Part shown: positions 25,701-31,890 of the stretch, piece after piece
How the letters are laid out: each line of letters opens with the position of its first letter
How positions within the stretch are numbered: position 1 is the first letter of the stretch
DNA from: an uncultured Verrucomicrobiota bacterium
Lineage (GTDB): Bacteria; Verrucomicrobiota; Kiritimatiellia; CAIVKH01
Direction: 5' to 3'
DNA length: 44,173 nt
NCBI GenBank assembly: GCA_937873455.1
Contig: CALMYG010000073.1
Span: forward strand, 1 to 44,173
Translations under genes and position numbers: made by a program
The notes under the pieces: generated by a model
Told to the model about the DNA's origin: nothing
The model's input: only the letters and a program-made list of their open reading frames with translations
Databases searched by the model: none

Positions 25701-26456
25701 CGCGCCGCCGACATCGAGTTCAAGTTCGTCGCTAACAACGATTGGAATCGCAATTGGGGCAAGCAGATCATCCATCCCCCGGTTTATCCCTTGGGCGACA
25801 CGGCGGAGTATTTGGCGACCAACAATATCCGTCTGCAGGGCCCGTTTCTGGGTAGCTACACGTTCACCTTTAACAGCTCGAATGGAACCTACGCGATCAC
25901 CCGTGCCCCGTTGCCGCCGCTCTTTCCGGCGATGGCGGTGGCGGGCACGCACAACGGATGGAACACCGAGCCCAACATGCAGACCAACCATGAAAACGAA
26001 TGGGTCCATGATGTTGAGCTGAATCAGCCCGGAGAGCTTCAATTCAAATTCTCCACGCCCGGCTGGACCAACAACTGGGGCGATGCCAAGGTGCATGGCG
26101 CGACATTTCCGGCGACCGGTACTGGCGTAACCGCCGGAGCGAATATCCGCCTGCCCGGTCCATTGGCCGGCACGTATCGCTTTACCTTTAACGACCGCAA
26201 TCGCTCATACCGGGTGGAACAGCTTGCCGCGCCGTTTTTCCTTTCGTTGCCGGCGGCGATGCCGCCGGCGGGACCGGCGGTGCTGCAATGGAATAGCGCC
26301 ACCGGCGCGTATTACACCGTACATGTTTCCACCAACCTGATGCAGGGTTTCACGCCGGTGGCCAGCAACCTTCCCGCCGGTGCGGGATTCACGACCTGGA
26401 CCTCGGCGGTTCCGGCGTCGGCGCCTTCGGTTTTTTATCGCATCCAACAGCAGTAA
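22737..26456 (+). CDS. Secreted GH13 alpha-glucan hydrolase with CBM48 and five C-terminal starch-binding-like modules
   Basis: A 1239-residue enzyme. The signal peptide (VKRFLAAVVFFGLVGAGWAQ) fits a start at the ATG at 22764 better than the first ATG at 22737. Residues 46-120 are CBM48-like (TVEVAGDFNGWNPSAHPL). The GH13 barrel (about 145-500) shows DIVHNHYG, DGFRWDATKYM (nucleophile Asp320), SIAEDLEQ (Glu361) and YTESHDEVG (Asp426), close to the branching-enzyme/trehalohydrolase branch. Residues 631-1162 are five tandem modules of about 100 residues with MAVAGxFNGW starts. A last domain (about 1170-1239, AVLQWNSATGAYYTVHVSTN) is shared with the GH31 downstream. It probably degrades starch or glycogen outside the cytoplasm. 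The exact bond specificity is open. Confidence 0.92.
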   Translation: MKGMGYVCRMVKRFLAAVVFFGLVGAGWAQSLRPGMGAIPYADGGGTGVTFRLWAGSATTVEVAGDFNGWNPSAHPLVLEADGIWSLDVPGARAGQQYKYRMNQSVWRRDPRSARVVHAGNTDSIIYDHQAYAWQSGPFTPPPLNEMVIYELHVGTFNDPNPAVGGSASLDDARERLDYLAGLGINAVKIMPITEFPGSHSWGYNPTDLFAVDNLTYGGPDALKRFVDAAHQRGIAVLLDIVHNHYGTADLPGDLQFSLWEFDGLPGALGGGMYFYQQPALAMTRWGPRPDYSRPHVRDFIKDNARMWLRDYRIDGFRWDATKYMRLATNDTTVINDGVSLIRQINDIIRTEFTNKVSIAEDLEQLPSTTAPTPGGLGYHSDWHTEFHHAVTEELAKSAGFNTNRVVNAIRFTNHTRRVIYTESHDEVGHPYNNQIRVPAEMDPLNPGSHRARKRSILAAGWLMTSPGIPMLFQGQEFLTPTHFYDTNSINWNLTNTYAGILRFYQDAVRLRRNANGGVGGLTGAVVQVQTEALVFTNVSLITMHRRNQGGVGDDVFVVANPSDARIDGDWLTWPATGMWYAVLNSDDARYSADFGGHGYTNAFVFEDFRGPIAIAPWSIMVFSRIPPPTDYTGMALAGTYNNWNPAANMTRLGGHDWQLDLALAETPAFVFKFTANSDWVINNWGTGTVSSAGWPRQGTAVPWGGDFSIPIPTADTYRFTFNSATGRFQVRHLTPVPRGQNHPTMAVAGNFNNFNRTPNMGIGTNGLWTFTAVLTQPWDLEFKLAAYGSWEVSWGGTGLPGSATGKAIKGASENIRIPGPFNGAYTFTFDDTTGAFSVEQTGLPPPYAGMAVGGNFNGWRTAPNMASNDLHVWSFTTNISQGHALEFKFAANNTGWNTSWSRSYVHANQFPVAGIAARGENNNIVIQGPHAGTYTFTFNSATLEYTVQRAGPVFSGMAVAGSHNGWAFTPNMTSNGLHQWTYTTNLNRAADIEFKFVANNDWNRNWGKQIIHPPVYPLGDTAEYLATNNIRLQGPFLGSYTFTFNSSNGTYAITRAPLPPLFPAMAVAGTHNGWNTEPNMQTNHENEWVHDVELNQPGELQFKFSTPGWTNNWGDAKVHGATFPATGTGVTAGANIRLPGPLAGTYRFTFNDRNRSYRVEQLAAPFFLSLPAAMPPAGPAVLQWNSATGAYYTVHVSTNLMQGFTPVASNLPAGAGFTTWTSAVPASAPSVFYRIQQQ
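24627..26222 (+). repeat. Five tandem coding repeats (starch-binding-like modules)
   Basis: Protein residues 631-733, 744-841, 848-950, 955-1056 and 1063-1162 of the GH13 enzyme repeat one plan. Each begins GMAVAGNFNGW-like, then PNM, a central W, a LEFKFAA strand, an aromatic W-x-x-x-W-G patch, NIRIPGP, and a closing GTYTFTFN strand. The repeats are diverged in DNA, so they are old. The conserved tryptophans suit glucan binding. A copy also occurs near the C-terminus of the GH31 enzyme (42780-43080). Confidence 0.85.
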
Positions 26457-26505
26457 AACGGCAAGAGACGTTGACAGCCCTATTATCGGCGTGCCATGTT
26501 TCGAC

Positions 26506-27243
26506 ATGGTTTCCGTGATTCGTTTAGTCTGGCTGCCGCGTCTTTCTGCGATTCTTTTTCTCGCGCTGTGTTCCGCATGCGTGCATGTGGAGCAGGATTT
26601 GGTATTGCGCGCGGACGGCCGCGGAAGTTTGAACGTGGTCTATGGCGTCAAGGACCAGGACGTAAAGCGTATGCGTGTGATGCTGGAGCAGGTGGCGGCG
26701 TTGCACCCCGGCGTGGCACGCGCGGATGTGGCCTGGTTGACCTCATTTGACGAAGAAGCGATTCGCCAGGAATGGGCCCAAAATGCCGGGCCGGGCGTTC
26801 ACCTGACCGGAGTGCGCACCGAATTGGATCAAGGTTGGCGTTTTGCCCGGGTAGCGGTACGTTTCGACACCTTGCAGCAGTTACTGGATTGCGGCATGAT
26901 TCCCCACATGCAGATGGTGTTATCCCGGGGCCCGCAGGGACAATACGGCTTTCAACAAAGTATCGATGGGCGGGCATGGAGCCGGTTTCTTCCCGAGCGA
27001 CTGGACTGGTCCAACCTGCAGCCGTTGGCCGGTTTGATGATGCGCGATTTTGAAGCGATCTTCCGCGTGGAAGTTCCGGGACCGATCCGGCGTAGCAATG
27101 CCGACCGGGTTGAGGGCCGACGGGCCATCTGGGAATTGCGGGGCGATCAGTCGGATCTCATGGCCCGGCTGCAATACGTGGATTTACGAATTCTTTTTGA
27201 CGGGCGGGACCTTAAATTGGCCGAAGCCGCCATGGGCAACTGA
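26506..27243 (+). CDS. Putative lipoprotein of unknown function
   Basis: A 245-residue protein. The N-terminus (MVSVIRLVWLPRLSAILFLA) runs into LCSACVHVEQDL, a possible lipobox with Cys acylation, though the -3 residue is not ideal. The mature part opens with VLRADGRGSLNVVYGVKDQD, a pattern seen in LppM-like lipoproteins, then shows no motif I can name. The ATG at 26506 is chosen to give the signal sequence, since the frame extends upstream into the GH13 3' end without protein-like content. It is 14 bp before the sigma-factor gene and probably co-transcribed with it. Confidence 0.65.
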   Translation: MVSVIRLVWLPRLSAILFLALCSACVHVEQDLVLRADGRGSLNVVYGVKDQDVKRMRVMLEQVAALHPGVARADVAWLTSFDEEAIRQEWAQNAGPGVHLTGVRTELDQGWRFARVAVRFDTLQQLLDCGMIPHMQMVLSRGPQGQYGFQQSIDGRAWSRFLPERLDWSNLQPLAGLMMRDFEAIFRVEVPGPIRRSNADRVEGRRAIWELRGDQSDLMARLQYVDLRILFDGRDLKLAEAAMGN

Positions 27244-27257
27244 ACGAGCGATTCGTC

Positions 27258-28322
27258 ATGGCCAAGGAAAAAGCGCCACCATTTGAAAGCGTGAACGAGT
27301 TGCGGGCGATGGCCGACAACTTGCCGTTTCCCGTTATCGACCGCGAGGAGTTTGAACGCGTGAATTTCGAGGTGGTATGCGTTCGCCAGCCCCGCCGGTA
27401 CATTCCGTTTGATTCGAGCATGCAGGCCATCGGGCGTTTTCTCGCCGAGCGCGGCGTGGTGGAGTTGTTGTCGGCCGAGCAGGTGTTGCAGTTGTTCACG
27501 GAAATCCATTGGAATGCCTGGCACATCCGGCGGGCGGCGAACCGGCGTTTCAAGTCGGAAAAAGACGCCCATGTCGTGCTGGTGGAAGCGCGGCGTCGCT
27601 TTTCCCAAATCGAGGCGGCGGAGGAGGAGTTGTTTATCGCCAATCGACGTCTGGTGGTGAATTGCGTGAAGCCGTTTTTCTGGATCGGACAGGTGTGGTT
27701 GCCGGACTTTCTTCAGGAAGGTTCCAAGGCGCTGTCCAATGCGGTGCGTAAGTTCGACTACACCCGGGGCACCCCGTTTTTCTCCTACGCGCAGAAATCC
27801 ATTCAAAACCGCTTGCGCAATTTTTTCCGCGATCACGTGCGCGCGGGCAGCTTCGGCATCAAACCGAGCCGGGAAATGACGTTGGTCAAGGGCATTGTCG
27901 ACACCTGGGTGCGCGACTACGGCGAAGAACCGACGGACGAGGTCGTGGCCAAGATCGCCGATTTGCCCCCGGAGAAAATAAAAAAAATCCGGACCTTCGT
28001 CCGGCAATGGGAAAAAATACCCGCTCCGCCGGTTTCCCTGGATACGTTGATCAACGAAGACGGCTCCAGCCTGCATGAAGTAATTGAAGACACCGGCGCC
28101 CGGGATTCCTCCAGCGGAGCCGAACATGCGGAAATCTGGCAGGCCATCGATCAGTTGCCGGAGCGCGCCCGTTATATCATGAAGCTCCGGTTTATTGAGG
28201 GTCGCACCCTGGAGGAGACCGGGGAGATTCTTAAACTCACCCGGGCCCGCATCAAGCAGATCCAGGATGCCTCGTTGAAGAAAATCCGCTCGCTTCTCGG
28301 CGCGAAGCTGGAGCGCGGTTAA
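27258..28322 (+). CDS. Sigma-70-family RNA polymerase sigma factor (group 2-like)
   Basis: A 354-residue sigma factor. The region 2 core reads LFIANRRLVVNCVKPFFWIG, then LPDFLQEGSKALSNAVRKFD, YTRGTPFFSYAQKSIQNRLR. Region 3 follows, and region 4 is QLPERARYIMKLRFIEGRTL and EETGEILKLTRARIKQIQDA. It is larger than an ECF factor but lacks the RpoD region 1.1. The first 115 residues are not recognisable as a usual region 1.2. The stop lies 6 bp from the remnant 3' end of a GH13 gene on the other strand. A 105-bp stretch including its last 20 codons is exactly repeated downstream. Confidence 0.9.
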   Translation: MAKEKAPPFESVNELRAMADNLPFPVIDREEFERVNFEVVCVRQPRRYIPFDSSMQAIGRFLAERGVVELLSAEQVLQLFTEIHWNAWHIRRAANRRFKSEKDAHVVLVEARRRFSQIEAAEEELFIANRRLVVNCVKPFFWIGQVWLPDFLQEGSKALSNAVRKFDYTRGTPFFSYAQKSIQNRLRNFFRDHVRAGSFGIKPSREMTLVKGIVDTWVRDYGEEPTDEVVAKIADLPPEKIKKIRTFVRQWEKIPAPPVSLDTLINEDGSSLHEVIEDTGARDSSSGAEHAEIWQAIDQLPERARYIMKLRFIEGRTLEETGEILKLTRARIKQIQDASLKKIRSLLGAKLERG

Positions 28323-28364
28323 CCGGGTTTATTCGCGCTGTTTGACCCATACGCCGACTTCGCC
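28260..28364. repeat. 105-bp perfect direct repeat, left copy
   Basis: Identical to 28842-28946 over 105 bp, offset 582. It covers the last 63 bp of the sigma-factor gene, the 6-bp junction, and the last 36 bp of a GH13 reading frame on the minus strand. In this copy the sigma-factor end is functional and the GH13 end is a remnant. The identity ends abruptly on both sides, as expected for a target-site duplication or a segmental duplication. Confidence 0.95.
28329..28364 (-). pseudogene. Remnant of the GH13 3' end (left repeat copy)
   Basis: The minus strand encodes GEVGVWVKQRE followed by a stop, identical to the last codons of the GH13 gene at 28911-30641. Upstream of it the frame runs into inserted DNA that has no amylase sequence. 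It is a duplicated gene end, not a gene. Confidence 0.9.
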
Positions 28365-28841
28365 AGGCATCCGAAATGGGACACCCGCTTTCGGTAGATT
28401 TTTCATAATTTGAAGCGGGCTGGCGATGCGGTTCGTGAGCCAGGCGGGAATCCGTCGGCGGGGATTCGTTTGTCCCAGCGGGCCGCCAGCGGCGTTGTCA
28501 CGGGTGGCGCGGTCACCAGACCAGCGCCACCCATTCCGCCTTGCTGGCCGCCTGTCGCCGACGACAGGCTCGGCCCGCTGGATCAACCGACTCCCCGGAC
28601 CCGCGAAGCGCGGGTCTGTCCGACGGCTTCCCGCGGTACCGCATGCGCCTGCGGCGCATAAAGAAATATCTGGCACATTACAGGGTCATCTCCATGTTCC
28701 TCTTTCGTTAGATCATGTAGGGAACATGAATGTGTTCATGACCTCTCACCACGTGCGACGAATCCCCGAATTCGCGATTGCATCACTGCAAATCAACGAC
28801 TTGTATGGGCGTGTTCACCCTGCTCGGAAGTCAGGAAATAA
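28365..28841. mobile_element. 477-bp non-coding insertion between convergent genes
   Basis: Inserted DNA bounded by the 105-bp direct repeats. Its core, 28437-28760, is the dispersed hairpin-rich element also found inverted at 43820-44128. Hairpins include GGGTGGCGC/GCGCCACCC, GCCTGTCG-CCGA-CGACAGGC and GACCCGCG-AAG-CGCGGGTC. No transposase or clear terminal inverted repeats are seen. Open frames across it (for example 28426-28860) are not credible genes, because several frames are conserved equally between the copies. Confidence 0.75.
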
Positions 28842-28946
28842 ATCCAGGATGCCTCGTTGAAGAAAATCCGCTCGCTTCTCGGCGCGAAGCTGGAGCGCGG
28901 TTAACCGGGTTTATTCGCGCTGTTTGACCCATACGCCGACTTCGCC
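28842..28946. repeat. 105-bp perfect direct repeat, right copy
   Basis: The second copy of 28260-28364. Here the GH13 3' end is the functional one, and the sigma-factor tail (ending at a stop at 28904) is the remnant. Together with the left copy it shows that the two genes once converged with a 6-bp gap. Confidence 0.95.
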
Positions 28947-30641
28947 CGGCTTCAAGGGCATGGCCCGGGAAAATTCGCCGGATTCGGTAAAGGTGACGCC
29001 GGTCAACGCATTGGACCAGGTTCCTTCGAAGAGAATTTCCATGGTCTCAGCGCCCCGGCCGAAATTGGCGCAGACGATGACCGCGTCCTCGCCGGCGTCC
29101 CGCCGGAAGGCGGTCATGCCGTCGGGTTGCTGATGGTGCAGGAAGCGGATGTCGGTTCCGCGCAGCGCCGGGTGGGTGGTACGGAGGGTGACCAGCGTGC
29201 GGGTGGCGTCATGCAAGGCCTTGCCGTGGTTTTTTTCCAGCAGCTTCCATTGCAGCGGGTTCTCGCCCACGATTTTTCGCGTGAATTCACCAAATTCCTG
29301 GCCGGAGTAGATCATGACCGTTCCGGGCGCGGTCAAGGTAAGCGCCAAGGCCAGCAGCGCCCGGCGTTCACGTTCGGCCCCGGCAAAGCCGTTGCGTTTG
29401 AGGTAATACATCACGCGTTCCTCGTCGTGGCTTTCCGTGTAGGCCATCCGTTGCAGGCCGTTGGTGAAGCCGATGCGCGTCGGTTGCATGATGTTTTCAA
29501 ATTCGTTGCGGTCAAGATAGCCGTTTTCAATCATGTCGCGCAATTTCCAGCGGAAGTAATCATGCCAGGTGGTGTCCATTTCCGTCTGGTTGATCAGGGC
29601 GGGATCGGACGGCATGTGCTCGGCGATATGCATGCTGGCCGGATCGGTTTTGTGCCCGATATAGGCGTACCAACTGGCGCCCCAGTCGTTGTAGCCGCTC
29701 CAGTCGGTGAAGCGGGTGGCATCGTAGCGGATGCCGTCAATCCGGTATTCGGTCAACCAGAAGCGGATGACGTCGGCGGCATAGCGTTTGACCGCCGGGT
29801 GGGGTTGGTCAATGTCGGGGAAACCCCAGTTTTCGCCCTCGTACCGGTGAAAGAACGGACTGCCATCGTAGTCGTCGCCATAGAGCCGGTAGAGGGCGCT
29901 GTTGTGGTCCATGTGGTTCAGTACAAGGTCCATGATGACGGCCAGCCCGCGTTGATGGGCGGCATCGATGAGTTGCTTGAGTTCGTGGGGGGTGCCGTAT
30001 GAGGTTTCCGGGGCGAAATGATACGCCGGGTTGTAGCCCCAACTCTTCGAACCGGGAAATTCATGAAACGGCATGGGGCCGATGGCGGTGAAGCCGAGAT
30101 CCTTGATGTAGTCCAGGCGTTCGATCATGCCGGTGAACCCTTTGGCGCCGCCAAGGAAGTCCTCGAGGTGAAATTCATACACCACCAGGTTGTCGAGCGG
30201 GGGACGCTGGTAATCGGTCGCGGTCCAGGCAAACGGTTCGGCGCCTACCTCCAAAACCGTGACACATAAATCCGGGCGCCAGGTTTCCTTGCCGTCGGGC
30301 TCCTGCCAGATCACGTTGCGGGAATAAGGATCGGCCAGCTTTTGCTTGCCGTCGATCAGGTATTGATAGCGGTAGGTTCCCGGGGCCAATTCGATGGTGA
30401 CGCTCCACGTGCCGTGGTCATCCGGCTTCATGGGGTGGGCCTCGGGGCTCCATTCATTAAAATCGCCGATGACGGCTACGGATTTTTTCCCGGGTGCGTG
30501 CAGCGCGAAGGTGACGGCGCCTTCTCCGGTCTCGGTGGCGCCCCAGGCTGGGTAGTCGAACGGGTCGATTTCCGGATAAGGGGGCTGGGCCCAAACGGGC
30601 ACGGTGATCAGCAAGGCGAGCAACAGGGGTAATATTTTCAT
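28911..30641 (-). CDS. Secreted GH13 alpha-glucan hydrolase with N-terminal CBM48
   Basis: A 576-residue enzyme with a signal peptide (MKILPLLLALLITVPVWAQ). A CBM48 domain follows at about 40-125 (SVAVIGDFNEWSPEAHPM). The GH13 barrel has VYEFHLEDF, DLVLNHMDHN, IDGIRYDATRF (nucleophile Asp307), MHIAEHMP (acid/base Glu341) and YTESHDEE (Asp406). The C-terminal beta domain ends GEVGVWVKQRE. It shares the segment EFPGSKSWGYNPAYHFA with the larger GH13 at 22737, so the two catalytic domains are related. It lacks the C-terminal module array. The ATG at 30641 gives the signal peptide. The frame to 30779 is extension without coding support. It probably acts in the periplasm or outside the cell on malto-oligosaccharides. 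Confidence 0.92.
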   Translation of the reverse strand: MKILPLLLALLITVPVWAQPPYPEIDPFDYPAWGATETGEGAVTFALHAPGKKSVAVIGDFNEWSPEAHPMKPDDHGTWSVTIELAPGTYRYQYLIDGKQKLADPYSRNVIWQEPDGKETWRPDLCVTVLEVGAEPFAWTATDYQRPPLDNLVVYEFHLEDFLGGAKGFTGMIERLDYIKDLGFTAIGPMPFHEFPGSKSWGYNPAYHFAPETSYGTPHELKQLIDAAHQRGLAVIMDLVLNHMDHNSALYRLYGDDYDGSPFFHRYEGENWGFPDIDQPHPAVKRYAADVIRFWLTEYRIDGIRYDATRFTDWSGYNDWGASWYAYIGHKTDPASMHIAEHMPSDPALINQTEMDTTWHDYFRWKLRDMIENGYLDRNEFENIMQPTRIGFTNGLQRMAYTESHDEERVMYYLKRNGFAGAERERRALLALALTLTAPGTVMIYSGQEFGEFTRKIVGENPLQWKLLEKNHGKALHDATRTLVTLRTTHPALRGTDIRFLHHQQPDGMTAFRRDAGEDAVIVCANFGRGAETMEILFEGTWSNALTGVTFTESGEFSRAMPLKPGEVGVWVKQRE

Positions 30642-30770
30642 AATCGGTTCTTTCGTACCAGACGCGGATTGGACACGACCCGCGGAGATTTGTTGAACGA
30701 ATTTGTAGCCGGGATGGTTTTTAGAAGCTTTTGTAAAAAGATGATACAAAAAACGACCGATTGCCGGGAT

Positions 30771-30895
30771 CGGGCGCATCTCCGAGTTTTGACAAGTGCC
30801 TTGGTGTAGGCCGACCCTCTGCGGTCGGCGGAGAGGCGCCGGGGACAGAGCCCCGGCCTACAAGGAACCTTTGCACAAACTCGGAGATGCGCCCG
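30771..30895. repeat. 125-bp palindromic repeat upstream of the small GH13 gene
   Basis: The 330-bp gap 30642-30972 has no gene. Its centre is bounded by a 19-bp perfect inverted repeat (30771-30789 and 30877-30895, core CGCATCTCCGAGTTT). Inside, 30806-30861 begins GTAGGCC and ends GGCCTAC. It contains two smaller hairpins, GCCGACC/GGTCGGC and GCCGGGG/CCCCGGC. It is a nested cruciform-like element of REP/MITE style without a transposase. Confidence 0.75.
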
Positions 30896-30972
30896 CCGGG
30901 ATCCGCCTTCGCGAAGACGGCGGGACAGGTCGGCCGCCCGACCAACGTTGTACATACGATCCGAAACCGTGG

Positions 30973-31890
30973 TCAGGTGGGCCCGGCCGGCGAGCCGGGG
31001 TGAATGTTGCGGTGATCTTCCCGGGGTTCCAGGTGGGTCGTGACATGCGCGGCCGGCGGTAATTCCCGCTGGATGGCGTTTTCGATGCCGGTGGCAATGC
31101 GGTGGGCATCCTTGATCGGTAGATGATCGGGAAAGACCAGGTGGACGTCGACGTCATACGAAAATCCGTTGAATCGCTGGCGCATCTGGTGGTGGGAAAT
31201 GGAGGCGGACCGGCATTCGCGATCAAGCAATGCGATCAGTCGGCGCTGTATGGCGGGATCCGCTTCGTCCATCAGTCCGCCGACGCTGCGCTGCAACAGG
31301 CGCACGCCGGAGTAGATGATGTTCAGGGCGACCAGGATGGCACAGAGGGGGTCAAGAAACAGCCATCCGGTTGTCCAGGCCAACAGGAGTCCGATCACCA
31401 CCCCGGCGCTGGTCCAACTGTCGGTAAGCACATGCTGTCCGTTGGCTTCCAGAATCAGGGATTTTTTTCGTTTGCCGATACGGACCAGGTAGTAGCCCAG
31501 GCCGGCATTGATGCCCGCGGCCAGCGCGGTGAGCACCACGCCGAGGTCGAGATTGCGGAGGGCCAGTCCGGAAACCCAGTCCGTAATCGCGACGTAAATG
31601 ATGTACAGCGCGGCCATGACGATCAACGCGCCTTCCACGCCGGCGGAAAAAAAGCTTATTTTTGCGTGGCCGTAGGGGTGTTGCTCGTCCGCCGGTTTCA
31701 GGGATAACCACAAACTATAGGCGGCGAAAATCACCGCAATGATATGCACGATCGATTCGGCGGCATCGCTGAGGATCGCCGCCGACCCGGTATAAGCGTA
31801 GGCGGTAAACTTGATGATGAGCATGAGCAGGCCGACGGATACGGAAATCCGCATCGCCCGGCGCATGGCGGCGTGGTCGGCGGTGATCAT
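30973..31890 (-). CDS. Cation diffusion facilitator (CDF) metal transporter
   Basis: A 305-residue inner-membrane carrier that exports divalent metals such as Zn2+, Fe2+ or Mn2+ by proton exchange. Six helices are visible. The first metal site lies around AAILSDAAESIVH (TM2) and the second around HVLTDSWTSAGVV (TM5, the HxxxD pattern). A cytosolic C-terminal domain follows, with DVDVHLVFPDHLPIKDAHRI. The ATG at 31890 overlaps the stop of the M48 gene by ATGA, so the frame extension upstream is discarded. Which metal it carries cannot be told. Confidence 0.93.
   Translation of the reverse strand: MITADHAAMRRAMRISVSVGLLMLIIKFTAYAYTGSAAILSDAAESIVHIIAVIFAAYSLWLSLKPADEQHPYGHAKISFFSAGVEGALIVMAALYIIYVAITDWVSGLALRNLDLGVVLTALAAGINAGLGYYLVRIGKRKKSLILEANGQHVLTDSWTSAGVVIGLLLAWTTGWLFLDPLCAILVALNIIYSGVRLLQRSVGGLMDEADPAIQRRLIALLDRECRSASISHHQMRQRFNGFSYDVDVHLVFPDHLPIKDAHRIATGIENAIQRELPPAAHVTTHLEPREDHRNIHPGSPAGPT

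Noticed and set aside
28329..28676. A possible 115-residue minus-strand gene ending in GEVGVWVKQRE
   Set aside because: Only the last 11 codons derive from the GH13 gene, through the 105-bp duplication. The rest is repeat DNA.
28426..28860. A possible 144-residue gene in the insertion
   Set aside because: It resembles the 43801-44085 minus frame, but other frames of the two copies are equally alike. The similarity therefore reflects DNA repeat identity, not protein selection.
28260..28946. Assembly artefact as explanation of the 105-bp repeat
   Set aside because: It cannot be excluded without reads. However, the insert has a diverged second copy elsewhere and both gene ends are complete, which fits a real insertion better.
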